Of a stretch of 64,000 nucleotides of DNA, positions 46,948-57,091 are shown one piece after another (within the stretch, counting starts at the first letter, position 1; each line of letters begins with the position of its first letter). The translations under genes were made by a program, and so were the position numbers. The stretch is from Psychroserpens burtonensis DSM 12212 (GTDB taxonomy: Bacteria > Bacteroidota > Bacteroidia > Flavobacteriales > Flavobacteriaceae), in NCBI RefSeq assembly GCF_000425305.1, contig NZ_KE384348.1, positions 1-64,000 of the forward strand, in the 5' to 3' direction. The notes beneath the pieces are model-generated. The model worked only from the letters and a program-made list of their open reading frames with translations. It did no database searches and was not told where the DNA came from.

Positions 46948-48882
46948 TTATTTCAAAACCGTAAACTCAATTTTAGAATCGTTAAAAACCGAATGTGTTT
47001 GGGTTTTAAAATCGCTTTCTTTTGCTTTATAAATATTAGGCACAAATGTTTGCGGGTTCAAATCAATAAGTGGAAACCACGTACTCTGAACTTGCACTTG
47101 TAATTTGTGACCTTTTTTAAATGTATGATGTACATCTTGTAACTTGATATTGACATCTGTTGGTTGGTTTGGCACAAATGGCTCTGGGTTTTCAAAACTA
47201 TTTCTAAAACGACCGCGCATCACTTCACTCCTCACCATCAAATGATAATTACTCATTGATAAATGGTCTTGCATACCTTCTTTTTGCTCCTCAGCATCTG
47301 CTGGATGAACATCTACTATTTTGACAATCCAATCTGCATCTGTCCCTGTAGTTGACACATTAAGCTGCGCTAAAATATCACCAGCTAAGGTTATATCTTC
47401 CTCAAGAATATCGGTCTCAAATATAAGAACATCAGGACGTCGTGCTGCAAAACGCTGATCGTCTGTCATGTATTTTCGTGGTGTGAAAACTGTTTTAATA
47501 TCTTCGGAATAAGGTACAGGGCGTTTTAAATCACTAACAAATGTCTCACTAGTATTTCCTTTTTTTGAATCTGATAGCTCTTGGTTGGCATTAAGATACA
47601 TGGCTTGTTTTTCTGCTTGCTTTGGAGGCCAGCTGTCAAAGCTACTCCATTCCTTTTTACCAGAATCAAATACATATGCTTCTGGTAACCCTGAGTTCTT
47701 GTCGCCTTTTCCTTTTAAAAAATGATTAAAAAACTTCGTTTCAACATCACGTTGAAATTTTAGAGATATAGAATCTCCGAAGAAATAATTTCCAACATAA
47801 TTTTTAACGTCACTCCTAGCCCAACGACCATGATCCCAAGGCCCAAAAACCATAATATTATAATTATCAGGATTATGTTTTTCTATCGTTTTATAAGTTT
47901 CAAATGGCCCATATAAATCTTCGGCATCAAATAACCCTCCCACAATCATTGTCGCTACACTTGGCTTAATATCTTTTAGGTTTTGAATTAAACCTTTAGA
48001 TTTCCATATCGTATCGTAGTTTGGATGCTCTACAATTTCTTTCCAAAACACATCATCTATCCTATCAGACTTGGATACAGATGTGTCGTCTGGTGTGTCA
48101 TATTGGAAATACTTGTTCAAATTACTTAAAGGTCCAGCATCAAGAAAAAATTGATATTGATCTTGTGTTTTCATTTCTGGAAACTTATACCAAGCAGAAT
48201 CTGTAGGTTTATCTTTTGTCGTACCAAATAAAGACACTGCTCTAAAATAACTTAATAAAAAAGCACCATTATGATGAAAATCGTCAAAAAAGAAATCTCC
48301 AATACACGCTTGAGGCGATGCTGCTTTTAAAGCTGGGTGTGCGTCTATAGTAGAATATGTAGCATAAAAACCAGGATATGAAATTCCCCAAGTACCAACA
48401 TTCCCGTTATTATTTTCTACGTTATTTACCAGCCAGTCAATCGTGTCATAAGTGTCTGATGCCTCATCAATTTGAGAATCCTCTGTTTTATTTGGGATAT
48501 AAGCACGCATATTATCATAGACACCTTCACTCATCCAACGACCTCGTACATCTTGATACACAACAATATTCCCTTCTTTCATTAAATGAACATTAGGACC
48601 AATTTTCGTCTTAAACTCATTGTCACCATAAGGTTGAGAACTATATGGTGTTCTCATCATTAAAATAGGATAGGTCTGACTTTCATCTTTTGGTGAATAA
48701 ATGGTCGTGTGAAGTTTTATACCATCGCGCATTTCAATAGTCACCTCTTGTTTGTTATAATTATCTTTAACGTAAGTATCTTCTACTTCGGTTTTCACAA
48801 TTTCAGTAGCGTCTTTGTTGGCCTTATTACAAGACGTTAGAACAAATACAAATAGGAGCAAGAATTTAAAAAGAGTCTTCAT
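46948..48882 (-). CDS. CocE/NonD-family (S15) serine hydrolase, lipoprotein
   Basis: 644 residues with a lipoprotein signal peptide (MKTLFKFLLLFVFVLTSC). The alpha/beta-hydrolase domain carries the nucleophile motif GISYPG near residue 166, preceded by VYQDVRGRWMSEG. A helical cap follows, and a C-terminal jelly-roll (X-Pro peptidase C-terminal domain) holds IVKIVDVHPADAEEQ. Relatives include cocaine esterase, glutaryl-7-ACA acylase and X-Pro dipeptidyl peptidases; here a periplasmic or surface peptidase/acylase is likely. It is divergent from the DJ-1-like gene with 57 bases between. Confidence 0.9.
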   Translation of the reverse strand: MKTLFKFLLLFVFVLTSCNKANKDATEIVKTEVEDTYVKDNYNKQEVTIEMRDGIKLHTTIYSPKDESQTYPILMMRTPYSSQPYGDNEFKTKIGPNVHLMKEGNIVVYQDVRGRWMSEGVYDNMRAYIPNKTEDSQIDEASDTYDTIDWLVNNVENNNGNVGTWGISYPGFYATYSTIDAHPALKAASPQACIGDFFFDDFHHNGAFLLSYFRAVSLFGTTKDKPTDSAWYKFPEMKTQDQYQFFLDAGPLSNLNKYFQYDTPDDTSVSKSDRIDDVFWKEIVEHPNYDTIWKSKGLIQNLKDIKPSVATMIVGGLFDAEDLYGPFETYKTIEKHNPDNYNIMVFGPWDHGRWARSDVKNYVGNYFFGDSISLKFQRDVETKFFNHFLKGKGDKNSGLPEAYVFDSGKKEWSSFDSWPPKQAEKQAMYLNANQELSDSKKGNTSETFVSDLKRPVPYSEDIKTVFTPRKYMTDDQRFAARRPDVLIFETDILEEDITLAGDILAQLNVSTTGTDADWIVKIVDVHPADAEEQKEGMQDHLSMSNYHLMVRSEVMRGRFRNSFENPEPFVPNQPTDVNIKLQDVHHTFKKGHKLQVQVQSTWFPLIDLNPQTFVPNIYKAKESDFKTQTHSVFNDSKIEFTVLK

Positions 48883-48939
48883 TTACATTTAAAATTTTGA
48901 TTGACTAAATTTACAAAAACTTATAGCTATTTTACGAAT

Positions 48940-49687
48940 ATGAGACCTACACAAATTCTTTTTATTTTTGTTTTTTTAATTTATAGCTGTAATAACCCAA
49001 AAGATATTTCCGAAGAAAACATAATTACCACAGTAGAAAAGCAGTTTCCAAAATTAGAAAGTAACCGATATAACGTAGGTTTTTTTAATTATGGATGGTA
49101 TTTTTAATACAGAATTAACCGCTCCTTTTGACATTTTTCAACATACTGTTTTTCGAGATAGTATAAAACCAATGAATGTGTTTACTATCGCAAATACAGA
49201 TGATCCTATTATGACTTTTGAAGGAATACGTATTCTTCCAGACTATAATTACACCCTGGACAAACTTCCAAAAATCGATATTTTAGTTGTGCCAAGTGCT
49301 GAACATCATTTGGATACAGATTTAGATGATGAAGCCATGATTGCTTTTGTTAAGCGTGTTGCCAAAGACGCACAATTTATAACATCTCACTGTGATGGTG
49401 CTTTCGTTTTGGCTAAAGCCGGACTGCTTGACGATACAGTATCAACCACATTCCCTAGTGATATTGATACCATGCGTGAACGTTTTCCAAATCTCTATAT
49501 TAGAAAAGAGGTATTATTTGTACATGATGGAAAATACATCACATCGGCTGGAGGTGCTACATCATTTGAAGCTGCATTATATCTCTGTGAATTTCTCTAC
49601 GGAAAAGAGATTGCTCAAAGTTTGGCTAGCGGATTGGTTATTGATTGGGACCTAGAAGAAGTTCCTCATATTGTAATAGAAGAATAA
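48940..49687 (+). pseudogene. DJ-1/PfpI-family lipoprotein gene with a frameshift
   Basis: The first frame starts at ATG 48940 with a lipoprotein signal (MRPTQILFIFVFLIYSC) and runs to RYNVGF. A T7 run at 49080-49086 then shifts the frame, and the family continues in the +1 frame as LIMDGIFNTELTAPFDIFQH. It carries the nucleophile elbow FITSHCDGAFVLA and ends GLVIDWDLEEVPHIVIEE. One T fewer would restore a single open frame of about 248 residues. The ATG at 49091 could reinitiate a protein without its export signal. Real mutation, slippage control and sequencing error are all possible. Confidence 0.82.
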
Positions 49688-49689
49688 AC

Positions 49690-50133
49690 TTATTTCAAAG
49701 GTTTCACCTCATTATGCTTAATGACATGCGACAATACAATTTGCGTCTTCGTTTCTCCATAAACGATCAACTGATCAATAAATAATTCTAAATGCTTTTG
49801 GTTTTTTAAAACCACTTCCATTACAATATTTTCATTACCTGTGATGCGATAGCAATTTATAACCTCATCATAGGTCTTTACTTTTTCGAGAAAAGGTTTC
49901 AGCATTCCCATAAATGCTCTAACTGTGATAAGTGCCTTTAATTGATAGCCCACTTCAAAAGGAGACACCAATGTATTATAGCTTTGAATGACACTAGCAT
50001 CTTCCATTTTCTTAATCCGTTCTGAAACTGCTGGAGAACTGACACCAACTTGACGACCAATTTCTGCATTAGATTGTCTTGCATTTAACTGTAAGCATTT
50101 TAAAATTTTCCAATTGAGATTATCTATAAACAT
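49690..50133 (-). CDS. Lrp/AsnC-family transcriptional regulator
   Basis: 147 residues. An N-terminal winged HTH (NLNWKILKCLQLNARQSNAE, IGRQVGVSSPAVSERIKKME) is followed by the Lrp/AsnC ligand-binding RAM domain (about 62-147; with VINCYRITGNENIVMEVVLK). Such regulators respond to amino acids. A TATATTTG -7 match lies on the minus strand at 50170-50177. It is a single-gene unit, and its target is not apparent. Confidence 0.92.
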   Translation of the reverse strand: MFIDNLNWKILKCLQLNARQSNAEIGRQVGVSSPAVSERIKKMEDASVIQSYNTLVSPFEVGYQLKALITVRAFMGMLKPFLEKVKTYDEVINCYRITGNENIVMEVVLKNQKHLELFIDQLIVYGETKTQIVLSHVIKHNEVKPLK

Positions 50134-50249
50134 TTAAAGTGATTTTTAAATCTACGTTAATAATTAAATCAAATATACATATTTGCCTTAAAATCTAAAG
50201 CATAATCTCGAAACTTGTCAGTAACTTTGATACAATTGCTAGAAAAAAA

Positions 50250-50645
50250 ATGAATTACAATATCCCATCTCACCTTTCTGAACTGCCCATATATCAAAAG
50301 GCTATAGATATTCTTGTATTATCGAGAAATATCTCTACATATATTAACCAGGATTTATCATACTTAAGACATGATGGATCTGAGGATTCTGATATTTATT
50401 TTTCGGGAGATATTATTCAACAATCCGAATCTCTGGCTCCTGAAATTGAAAAGGCTCAAGCTGAACTTTGTTGTTATAAAAAACACAAACATTTAGATGC
50501 TCTTGAACGATTGATACATCGTTTACATTTAAACTGTAATCGTTTGCAACATTGTAATAGTAATGGAAAAGACTATTTACCTATTCTTCAAAATGAATTA
50601 AAGAAATTTAAGCGTTTACAGCGCAGTTGGATGATGACTTTGTAA
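50250..50645 (+). CDS. Helical conserved protein of unknown function
   Basis: 131 residues, no signal peptide or membrane segment, four predicted helices. Features are LPIYQKAIDILVLSRNIST, GSEDSDIYFSGDIIQQSESLA and a basic C-terminus (LKKFKRLQRSWMMTL). The shape recalls four-helix-bundle (S23/avd-like) proteins, but I cannot assign a family. TAACTTTG at 50222-50229 fits the -7 element with a leader of about 13-15 nt. The coding region converges on OsmC with one base between stops. Confidence 0.75.
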   Translation: MNYNIPSHLSELPIYQKAIDILVLSRNISTYINQDLSYLRHDGSEDSDIYFSGDIIQQSESLAPEIEKAQAELCCYKKHKHLDALERLIHRLHLNCNRLQHCNSNGKDYLPILQNELKKFKRLQRSWMMTL

Positions 50646-50646
50646 A

Positions 50647-51114
50647 TTATTTATCACTTGTAACTTTCACTACGACGTTGTGCGTGATCAGAAAATTGCA
50701 AGAATTAGCAATAAAACATAATATATTCGCTTCTTTGTGAAGACTTACCGCTTTATCAATCATTTCACCTTTTGAAATTGTTACTATTGGATTCAACACA
50801 ACAGAAGTAAATGCGCCACTTCCATCTGCTTTCAATTCTAAAACACCAACAGCTTCATCTTTATAATCTATGAGTTCGATTCCGTTTTGAGCGCACACAT
50901 AGAAGTAAGACATCATATGGCATGATGCTAGTGCAGACAATAACAAATCTTCTGGATTATATTTAGTTTCATCACCTTTAAAGGCTTTAGCTGCGGAAAC
51001 CGTCAATGGTAATTTATCGTCTATAAACACCTGATGTGTTTTTCCATTAACCGAAACATCTAAAGCGTTTTTAGCTGACCATTTGGCTTGTACTTTGAAT
51101 TGTGTTTTGAACAT
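50647..51114 (-). CDS. OsmC-family peroxiredoxin-like protein
   Basis: 155 residues. OsmC/Ohr fold with the two conserved cysteines: one in LLSALASCHMMSYFYVCA (about 86), the other in ILCFIANSCNFLITH near 140. These reduce organic peroxides through a thiol. The pattern YNPEDLLLSALASCH marks the OsmC branch rather than Ohr. The partner reductant is not visible. The mutase terminator lies upstream, so it is likely transcribed alone. Confidence 0.9.
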   Translation of the reverse strand: MFKTQFKVQAKWSAKNALDVSVNGKTHQVFIDDKLPLTVSAAKAFKGDETKYNPEDLLLSALASCHMMSYFYVCAQNGIELIDYKDEAVGVLELKADGSGAFTSVVLNPIVTISKGEMIDKAVSLHKEANILCFIANSCNFLITHNVVVKVTSDK

Positions 51115-51126
51115 ATTTTATTAAAA

Positions 51127-51155
51127 ACAAATCCCAAACAGAGTTTGGGATTTGT
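51127..51155 (-). terminator. Terminator of the icmF-type mutase gene
   Basis: ACAAATCCCAAAC pairs with GTTTGGGATTTGT around a three-base loop. On the minus strand it is followed by a T-rich run (TTTTTAA). Confidence 0.85.
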
Positions 51156-51237
51156 ACTTTATCTTATTTTAAGATCCCAAATCAAGTACGGGATAAGCGA
51201 CTCACACAATTTTATAAACATAAAATTGGTTCGCTGC

Positions 51238-54200
51238 TTACATATTCCTGCGATACTGACCTCCGACTTCAAATAACGAATTCGTAATCTCACCCAACGA
51301 ACATACTTTACAAACATCCATCAAGGCTTCAAAAATATTCTCATTACTAATCGCTCTATGCTGTAAATCTTTCAGTAATTGTTCTGTGTCATGTGCTTTA
51401 TGAAGATTCTCTAAGGTCTTGATTTGAAATTGTTTTTCTTCTTCGGTAGCACGAATCACTTCTGCAGGTAAAACTGTTGGTGACCCTGTACTACTTAAAA
51501 AGGTATTCACACCAATAATTGGGAACTCCCCATTATGTTTTAACGTCTCATAATACAAACTCTCTTCTTGAATTTTACTGCGTTGGTACATGGTTTCCAT
51601 AGCACCTAAAACACCACCACGTTCTGTAATACGGTCAAATTCTAATAAGACTGCTTCCTCTACTAAATCGGTTAATTCTTCAATAATAAAAGAGCCTTGA
51701 ATTGGGTTTTCATTTTTATTCAAACCCAATTCTTTGTTGATAATCAACTGTATTGCCATTGCACGACGAACCGACTCTTCGGTTGGTGTCGTAATCGCTT
51801 CATCATAGGCATTTGTATGCAAAGAGTTACAGTTATCATAAATTGCATACAAAGCTTGAAGTGTTGTGCGAATATCATTAAAGTCAATCTCTTGGGCATG
51901 TAAACTACGACCAGAGGTTTGAATATGGTATTTCAACATTTGTGCTCGTGAGTTTGCACCATATTTATTCTTCAATGCTTTAGACCAAATTTTTCTTGCT
52001 ACACGTCCAATCACAGCATATTCTGGATCGATTCCGTTTGAGAAAAAGAAGGATAGGTTTGGACCAAATTTATTGATATCCATCCCTCTTGATAAGTAGT
52101 ACTCTACGTATGTAAATCCATTAGATAATGTAAACGCTAATTGCGAAATTGGATTTGCTCCGGCCTCTGCAATATGATATCCAGAAATAGATACCGAATA
52201 GAAGTTACGTACATTATTTTCGATGAAATATTCTTGCACATCACCCATTAAGCGCAGCGCAAATTCCGTTGAGAAAATACAGGTATTTTGTGCTTGATCT
52301 TCTTTTAAAATATCTGCTTGAACCGTCCCTCTAACTTGAGCAATTGTTTTGGCTTTGATGTCTGTATAAACATCAATTGGTAAAACTTGGTCACCAGTAA
52401 CACCGAGTAGCATTAACCCTAATCCGTTATTCCCTTCAGGTAATTGCCCATTATATTGCGGACGCTCTGTCCCTTTATAAATAGCAACTATTTTAGCTTC
52501 AACCTCTTTTTCTAAGCCATTTTCTTTGATATACATTTCACATTGCTGATCAATTGCAGCGTTCATAAAGAACCCTAACAACATTGGAGCTGGACCATTA
52601 ATGGTCATACTCACAGAGGTCATAACATCTGCTAAATCAAAACCAGAATACACTTTTTTAGCATCATCCAAACAACAAATAGAAACACCTGCATTACCAA
52701 TCTTACCGTAGATATCTGGTCTGTGATCTGGATCATTTCCGTAGAGTGTCACACTATCAAAAGCTGTAGACAAACGCTTAGCTGGTAATCCCATACTCAC
52801 ATAATGAAAACGACGGTTGGTACGTTCTGGACCACCTTCTCCTGCAAACATTCTTGCTGGATCTTCACCTGTTCTTTTGAACGGATACAATCCTGAAGTA
52901 AATGGAAATTCACCTGGAACATTTTCTTGCAACGTCCAACGTAAAATATCTCCCCAAGCTTCATACTTAGGTAGCGCTACTTTTGGAATCTGTGAATGAG
53001 ATAGCGACTCTGTATGCGTTTCAATTTTTATTTCCTTGTCTCTCACCTTAAAGGTGTAGATTGGGTTTTTATATTTATTTACTTTCTCATCCCATCCCGT
53101 AATGACTTCCCAATTGTAAGGATCTAGGTTCAATTTTACGCGGTCAAATTCTGCAATAAGGAGTTTTGTAAAATCGGTATTATCATCATTAGCTTGTTTT
53201 AAGATTTCATCATTAATACCTGATTTATCTAATTCTGGAGCATTCCCAACAACAGATTGAATCGTTTTATAAATCCCAAAGAGTCTTTGAGCGACTTCAA
53301 CTTGTTCATTTGCTGTTTTATCATAAGCGCGATTACTCTCAGCAATTTCAGATAAGTAACGTATTCTTGCAGGAGGAATCACAAATATCTTCTCGCTCAT
53401 TTCGTTAGAAATTTGAAACGTCGAGTTTAGGTCTGTATCTGTTTTTTCAACCAATTTATCCATAATCGCTTTGTAAAGCGTATTCATTCCTGGATCATTA
53501 AATTGCGAAGCGATTGTACCATAAACTGGTAAATCATCTTGATGTACATCCCAAAGATTATTATTACGCATGTACTGTTTTTTCACATCACGTAAAGCAT
53601 CTAAAGATCCTCGTTTATCAAATTTATTGATGGCTACCAAGTCTGCAAAATCAAGCATATCGATTTTTTCGAGTTGGGTTGCTGCTCCAAATTCTGGAGT
53701 CATCACATACAAGGATACGTTTGAGTGTTCTATAATTTCGGTATCTGATTGTCCGATTCCTGAGGTCTCTAATATAATAAGGTCAAATTCTGCAGCTTTC
53801 AAAACCTCAACCGCTTCATTGACATATTTAGACAGTGCTAAATTAGACTGGCGTGTTGCCAAACTACGCATATATACTCTTGGAGAATTAATAGCATTCA
53901 TACGAATACGATCTCCTAAAAGCGCACCACCTGTTTTACGTTTTGAAGGATCAACAGAAACAATACCTATTGTTTTTTCAGGGAAATCAACTAAAAAGCG
54001 ACGTACGAGCTCATCAACTAAACTAGATTTACCGGAACCTCCAGTTCCAGTGATTCCTAAAACCGGTGTTTTAGAGTCTTTATTTTTTATATGTATTTTG
54101 TCTAAAGTTGCTTTGGCTACCTCTGGGAAATTTTCTGCAGAAGAGATAACGCGTGCAATAGCTCTTGAATTTTTCTTCGGAAGCATATCCATCTCACCAT

Positions 54201-54654
54201 TTAATGAATCTCCAATGGCAAAATCAGCTTTTTCAACCAAATCATTAATCATTCCTTGGAGCCCCATTTCTCTTCCGTCATCTGGCGAGTAGATTCTTTC
54301 AATACCATAATCCATGAGTTCTTTGATTTCCGAAGGTAAAATAACACCACCTCCTCCTCCAAAGATTTTAATATGACCTGCGCCTCTTTCTTCTAAAAGG
54401 TCATGCATATATTTAAAATACTCATTATGCCCACCTTGGTACGACGTTAAGCAAATCGCATTAACATCTTCTTGGATTGCAGTATTTACCACTTCATCAA
54501 CACTTCTATCATGACCTAAATGAATCACCTCAACACCTGTAGATTGAATGATGCGACGCATAATATTTATGGATGCATCGTGACCGTCAAATAATGCTGC
54601 TGCGGTTACTATTCTAACTTTATACTTTGGCTTATATGCTGCGACTTGCTTCAT
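51238..54654 (-). CDS. icmF: Fused B12-dependent acyl-CoA mutase with G-protein chaperone (IcmF type)
   Basis: 1138 residues in IcmF order. The B12-binding domain (about 12-145) has the lower-ligand motif DGHDAS. A MeaB-like G-protein (about 195-430) has Walker [10 protein letters not shown], the [10 protein letters not shown]-type NKFDKRG, and [10 protein letters not shown] linker follows, then the mutase catalytic barrel (about 560-1100; [45 protein letters not shown]). Single-chain fusions of this kind interconvert isobutyryl- and n-butyryl-CoA and sometimes isovaleryl/pivalyl-CoA. RefSeq-type annotation often calls them methylmalonyl-CoA mutase family. The G-domain protects and reloads the cofactor. 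No other acyl-CoA genes flank it. Confidence 0.9.
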   Translation of the reverse strand: MKQVAAYKPKYKVRIVTAAALFDGHDASINIMRRIIQSTGVEVIHLGHDRSVDEVVNTAIQEDVNAICLTSYQGGHNEYFKYMHDLLEERGAGHIKIFGGGGGVILPSEIKELMDYGIERIYSPDDGREMGLQGMINDLVEKADFAIGDSLNGEMDMLPKKNSRAIARVISSAENFPEVAKATLDKIHIKNKDSKTPVLGITGTGGSGKSSLVDELVRRFLVDFPEKTIGIVSVDPSKRKTGGALLGDRIRMNAINSPRVYMRSLATRQSNLALSKYVNEAVEVLKAAEFDLIILETSGIGQSDTEIIEHSNVSLYVMTPEFGAATQLEKIDMLDFADLVAINKFDKRGSLDALRDVKKQYMRNNNLWDVHQDDLPVYGTIASQFNDPGMNTLYKAIMDKLVEKTDTDLNSTFQISNEMSEKIFVIPPARIRYLSEIAESNRAYDKTANEQVEVAQRLFGIYKTIQSVVGNAPELDKSGINDEILKQANDDNTDFTKLLIAEFDRVKLNLDPYNWEVITGWDEKVNKYKNPIYTFKVRDKEIKIETHTESLSHSQIPKVALPKYEAWGDILRWTLQENVPGEFPFTSGLYPFKRTGEDPARMFAGEGGPERTNRRFHYVSMGLPAKRLSTAFDSVTLYGNDPDHRPDIYGKIGNAGVSICCLDDAKKVYSGFDLADVMTSVSMTINGPAPMLLGFFMNAAIDQQCEMYIKENGLEKEVEAKIVAIYKGTERPQYNGQLPEGNNGLGLMLLGVTGDQVLPIDVYTDIKAKTIAQVRGTVQADILKEDQAQNTCIFSTEFALRLMGDVQEYFIENNVRNFYSVSISGYHIAEAGANPISQLAFTLSNGFTYVEYYLSRGMDINKFGPNLSFFFSNGIDPEYAVIGRVARKIWSKALKNKYGANSRAQMLKYHIQTSGRSLHAQEIDFNDIRTTLQALYAIYDNCNSLHTNAYDEAITTPTEESVRRAMAIQLIINKELGLNKNENPIQGSFIIEELTDLVEEAVLLEFDRITERGGVLGAMETMYQRSKIQEESLYYETLKHNGEFPIIGVNTFLSSTGSPTVLPAEVIRATEEEKQFQIKTLENLHKAHDTEQLLKDLQHRAISNENIFEALMDVCKVCSLGEITNSLFEVGGQYRRNM

Positions 54655-54681
54655 TCGTAAAATTATGAGATTTTATAGATA

Positions 54682-54689
54682 CAAATTTA
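54682..54689 (-). promoter_or_regulatory. Candidate -7 element of the icmF gene
   Basis: Minus-strand TAAATTTG is an exact TAnnTTTG match 27 bases before the ATG. No -33 TTG at normal spacing. Confidence 0.4.
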
Positions 54690-54911
54690 CGGAATTTTCA
54701 AAATATGTGACTCATGATTTCGAATTCTTTAAGAGATAGTTTCATCTTAAAATTGTAGAGTACCATAAACCTTCCACCATTAATTAGAATTAAAAAATAC
54801 AATTATAGTTTCTCATAATATCTAGGGTCGTAAATAACTACAAAACACGTTTAAATCTGCGATTAAAAAGTAAAATATCTATATTTGCCACATACCAAAA
54901 ATTATAACATT

Positions 54912-55622
54912 ATGATACGCAAACTTTTCATTTTTGCACTTTTATTTAATTTAACAGCTTGTGTCGAGTTGCAAGAAGTTGTCAATAATTTACCACAAGG
55001 AGGCGGAAGTGTTTTGAGTAATACAGACATTGCTTCAGGATTACGTCAAGCATTAGATCTAGGTATTGATAAACAAGTTACCAAACTGACTCAAGAAGAT
55101 GGCTTCTTTAAAAATGAATTAGTTAAGATTGTATTACCCAAAGAGTTACAAAAAGTAGATAAAGGCTTAAGAGACATAGGATTGGGCAAACTAGCAGATG
55201 AAGGCCTAAAAATACTCAACAGAGCCGCGGAAGACGCTGTTAAAGAGGCAAAGCCGATTTTTGTTAACGCTGTTAGAGGTATTACGTTTGATGATGCTAA
55301 AAATATCTTATTAGGTAATGACAAAGCGGCGACAGATTATTTAACTAGCAAAACACAAACGGATTTATACAATAAATTTCAACCCGTAATTAATAGTTCT
55401 TTCGAAAAAGTTGGCGCTGATAAAATTTGGGCAAACCTAATTAACAAATACAATGCAATACCATTTACTAATAATGTAAATACGAACCTTACAGATTATG
55501 TTACGGTAGAAGCTTTAAAAGGTGTTTATACTATGATTGCTATTGAAGAAAAAAAGATAAGAACTAACGTGTCTTCTCGAAGTACCGATCTTCTAAAAAA
55601 AGTATTTGCTTTGCAAGATTAG
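54912..55622 (+). CDS. DUF4197 lipoprotein
   Basis: 236 residues from ATG at 54912 (MIRKLFIFALLFNLTAC); an upstream TTG is open but less likely because it overlaps a TATATTTG promoter-like match (54880-54887). It has a lipobox Cys17, then the DUF4197 helical core: SGLRQALDLGIDKQVTKLTQ, KIVLPKELQKVDKGLRDIGL, AKPIFVNAVRGITFDDAKNI. The family is found in Proteobacteria and Bacteroidetes without known function. It is a single-gene unit with its own terminator. Confidence 0.9.
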   Translation: MIRKLFIFALLFNLTACVELQEVVNNLPQGGGSVLSNTDIASGLRQALDLGIDKQVTKLTQEDGFFKNELVKIVLPKELQKVDKGLRDIGLGKLADEGLKILNRAAEDAVKEAKPIFVNAVRGITFDDAKNILLGNDKAATDYLTSKTQTDLYNKFQPVINSSFEKVGADKIWANLINKYNAIPFTNNVNTNLTDYVTVEALKGVYTMIAIEEKKIRTNVSSRSTDLLKKVFALQD

Positions 55623-55764
55623 AAATGTATCTCATAAGTAGTAAACTACTTTTAATATACTCCTAATATTAAGGTAACATCAAATAAAGAAATAAGACAC
55701 ACCTTTGCACCAGTTAGCAAAGAATAAATTATCTCATAATTTATTTGAATTAGAACAGTTAGTT

Positions 55765-55798
55765 TAAAAGTCGACCTTGTCTCAGGTTGACTTTTTTT
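55765..55798 (+). terminator. Terminator between DUF4197 gene and small ORF
   Basis: AAAAGTCGACCT pairs with AGGTTGACTTTT (one G-U pair) and continues into a T tract. It is about 140 bases after the DUF4197 stop. Confidence 0.75.
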
Positions 55799-55871
55799 TA
55801 TCAATATTTTAAAGTTTAGTTGCTCAATTACAATATTTTAAATACATTTAAGTTTAAAAAGCATCACGGTC

Positions 55872-56072
55872 ATGAAATCAACTAGTAATATTCTCGATCA
55901 TCAAAGTAAATTACTCTCTCGTTACAAACGCCTCATTGAACAAGCCTATAACTTTCGTCAAACCGACTCTGCGCTTAGTGATATCTCAGAGTTCAAGGCT
56001 ATTAAACTACTTCATAAACTAAATAAACTCAAATACCTCAACAGGAATTTAAGCAAGCCTCAACAAAATTAA
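55872..56072 (+). CDS. Small helical protein of unknown function
   Basis: 66 residues, basic, no signal peptide. The pattern (HQSKLLSRYKRLIEQAYNFR, DSALSDISEFKAIKLLHKLN) suggests two amphipathic helices. It is flanked by intergenic DNA on both sides with no overlapping gene. The codon use looks like that of its neighbours, which supports a real gene, but I do not recognise a family. Confidence 0.55.
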   Translation: MKSTSNILDHQSKLLSRYKRLIEQAYNFRQTDSALSDISEFKAIKLLHKLNKLKYLNRNLSKPQQN

Positions 56073-56262
56073 TTTCATATTCATGTAGAGTTGGCAAAAC
56101 AAGATTCAATAATAAAATAATTTTTAGTTTAAAACATTCACAGGATAGATATGTTCGCTTTGCTGAAGAATATTCTAATATTTAGCAAATAGATATAGGG
56201 TTGAGTGACACTTTATGTTATGAAGCTAAAAAAAAAACTACAGATCTTAAATTTAAAACATA

Positions 56263-57054
56263 CTAATCGGAAAGATCTTGATGTAGTGTTTTAAAATAAG
56301 CAAAAGCATAATCTAACCTCGATCCATACCAAGAGAAGAATTCACCATCTACTAGTACAACTTTAGTACGTAAAAACCGAGATCTTAACTCCTTAATGTC
56401 AGCACTTTTAAATGGGTACGGTTCACTCGACAGCAGTATCACATCGAGATCTTCTTTAATAGTATTTAAATCAACTTCTGGATAACGTTCTAAATTCCCA
56501 AAATAATTATCAAAACTATTTAGTCTAAGCATGGCATCAATAAACGTTGTATTTGCTGCAACCATCCACGGATTCTTCCAAATAAAATAAGCAACTTTAA
56601 GTTTTTCTTGATCTTTTATATAGTGACGAAAGTCTTTATATTTATTCTCTAGACTAGAGACAAGGGCTTCTGATTTTTTTTCTACCGAAAATAATTTGCC
56701 ATACAAATCAATAAGTTTTAACGCGTCATCTAAGTTATAAATATCACTAAGATGAACTGGAGCGATTTTCTCTAACTCTAGGATCATCTCCTTCGTGTTT
56801 TCTTCTTTATTGCAGAGAATTATATCTGGATTTAAATTTTTTATTTTATCAAAATGAACTTGTTTTGTACCACCAAAAACGGTTTTATTTTTCCGAAGAG
56901 AAGCAGGATGGATACAAAATTTTGTCACACCCACAATTAAAGATTCCAAACCTAAATCAACAAGTAATTCAGTTTGCGAAGGCACTAAGGACACAATACG
57001 TGTTGGTGTATTCTCGAACTCTAGAGTTCGTTTAAGTTGATCTTGGTATTTCAT
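56263..57054 (-). CDS. Helical-backbone metal receptor-like protein (BtuF/FhuD fold), no signal peptide
   Basis: 263 residues of the periplasmic-binding-protein class III fold. Features are RIVSLVPSQTELLVDLGL, KIKNLNPDIILCNKEENTKE, YFIWKNPWMVAANTTFIDAML and EVDLNTIKEDLDVILLSSEPYPF. Typical members bind cobalamin or siderophores in the periplasm for ABC import. Odd point: there is no signal peptide or lipobox and no upstream alternative start. The protein therefore seems cytoplasmic, and no ABC permease or ATPase is nearby. It is 37 bases downstream of pyrF and probably co-transcribed. Confidence 0.85.
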   Translation of the reverse strand: MKYQDQLKRTLEFENTPTRIVSLVPSQTELLVDLGLESLIVGVTKFCIHPASLRKNKTVFGGTKQVHFDKIKNLNPDIILCNKEENTKEMILELEKIAPVHLSDIYNLDDALKLIDLYGKLFSVEKKSEALVSSLENKYKDFRHYIKDQEKLKVAYFIWKNPWMVAANTTFIDAMLRLNSFDNYFGNLERYPEVDLNTIKEDLDVILLSSEPYPFKSADIKELRSRFLRTKVVLVDGEFFSWYGSRLDYAFAYFKTLHQDLSD

Positions 57055-57091
57055 AATGATATCGTTACTTCCTTTCTATTCATAACTACAA

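Noticed and set aside
46802-47032. ORF of 76 codons on +
   Set aside because: It overlaps the S15 gene 3' end in antisense and crosses that gene's terminator. No protein-like features.
53570-54292. 240-codon ORF on + opposite the mutase
   Set aside because: Antisense shadow of the well-supported IcmF G-domain. Length comes from codon bias, and the residue pattern is not protein-like.
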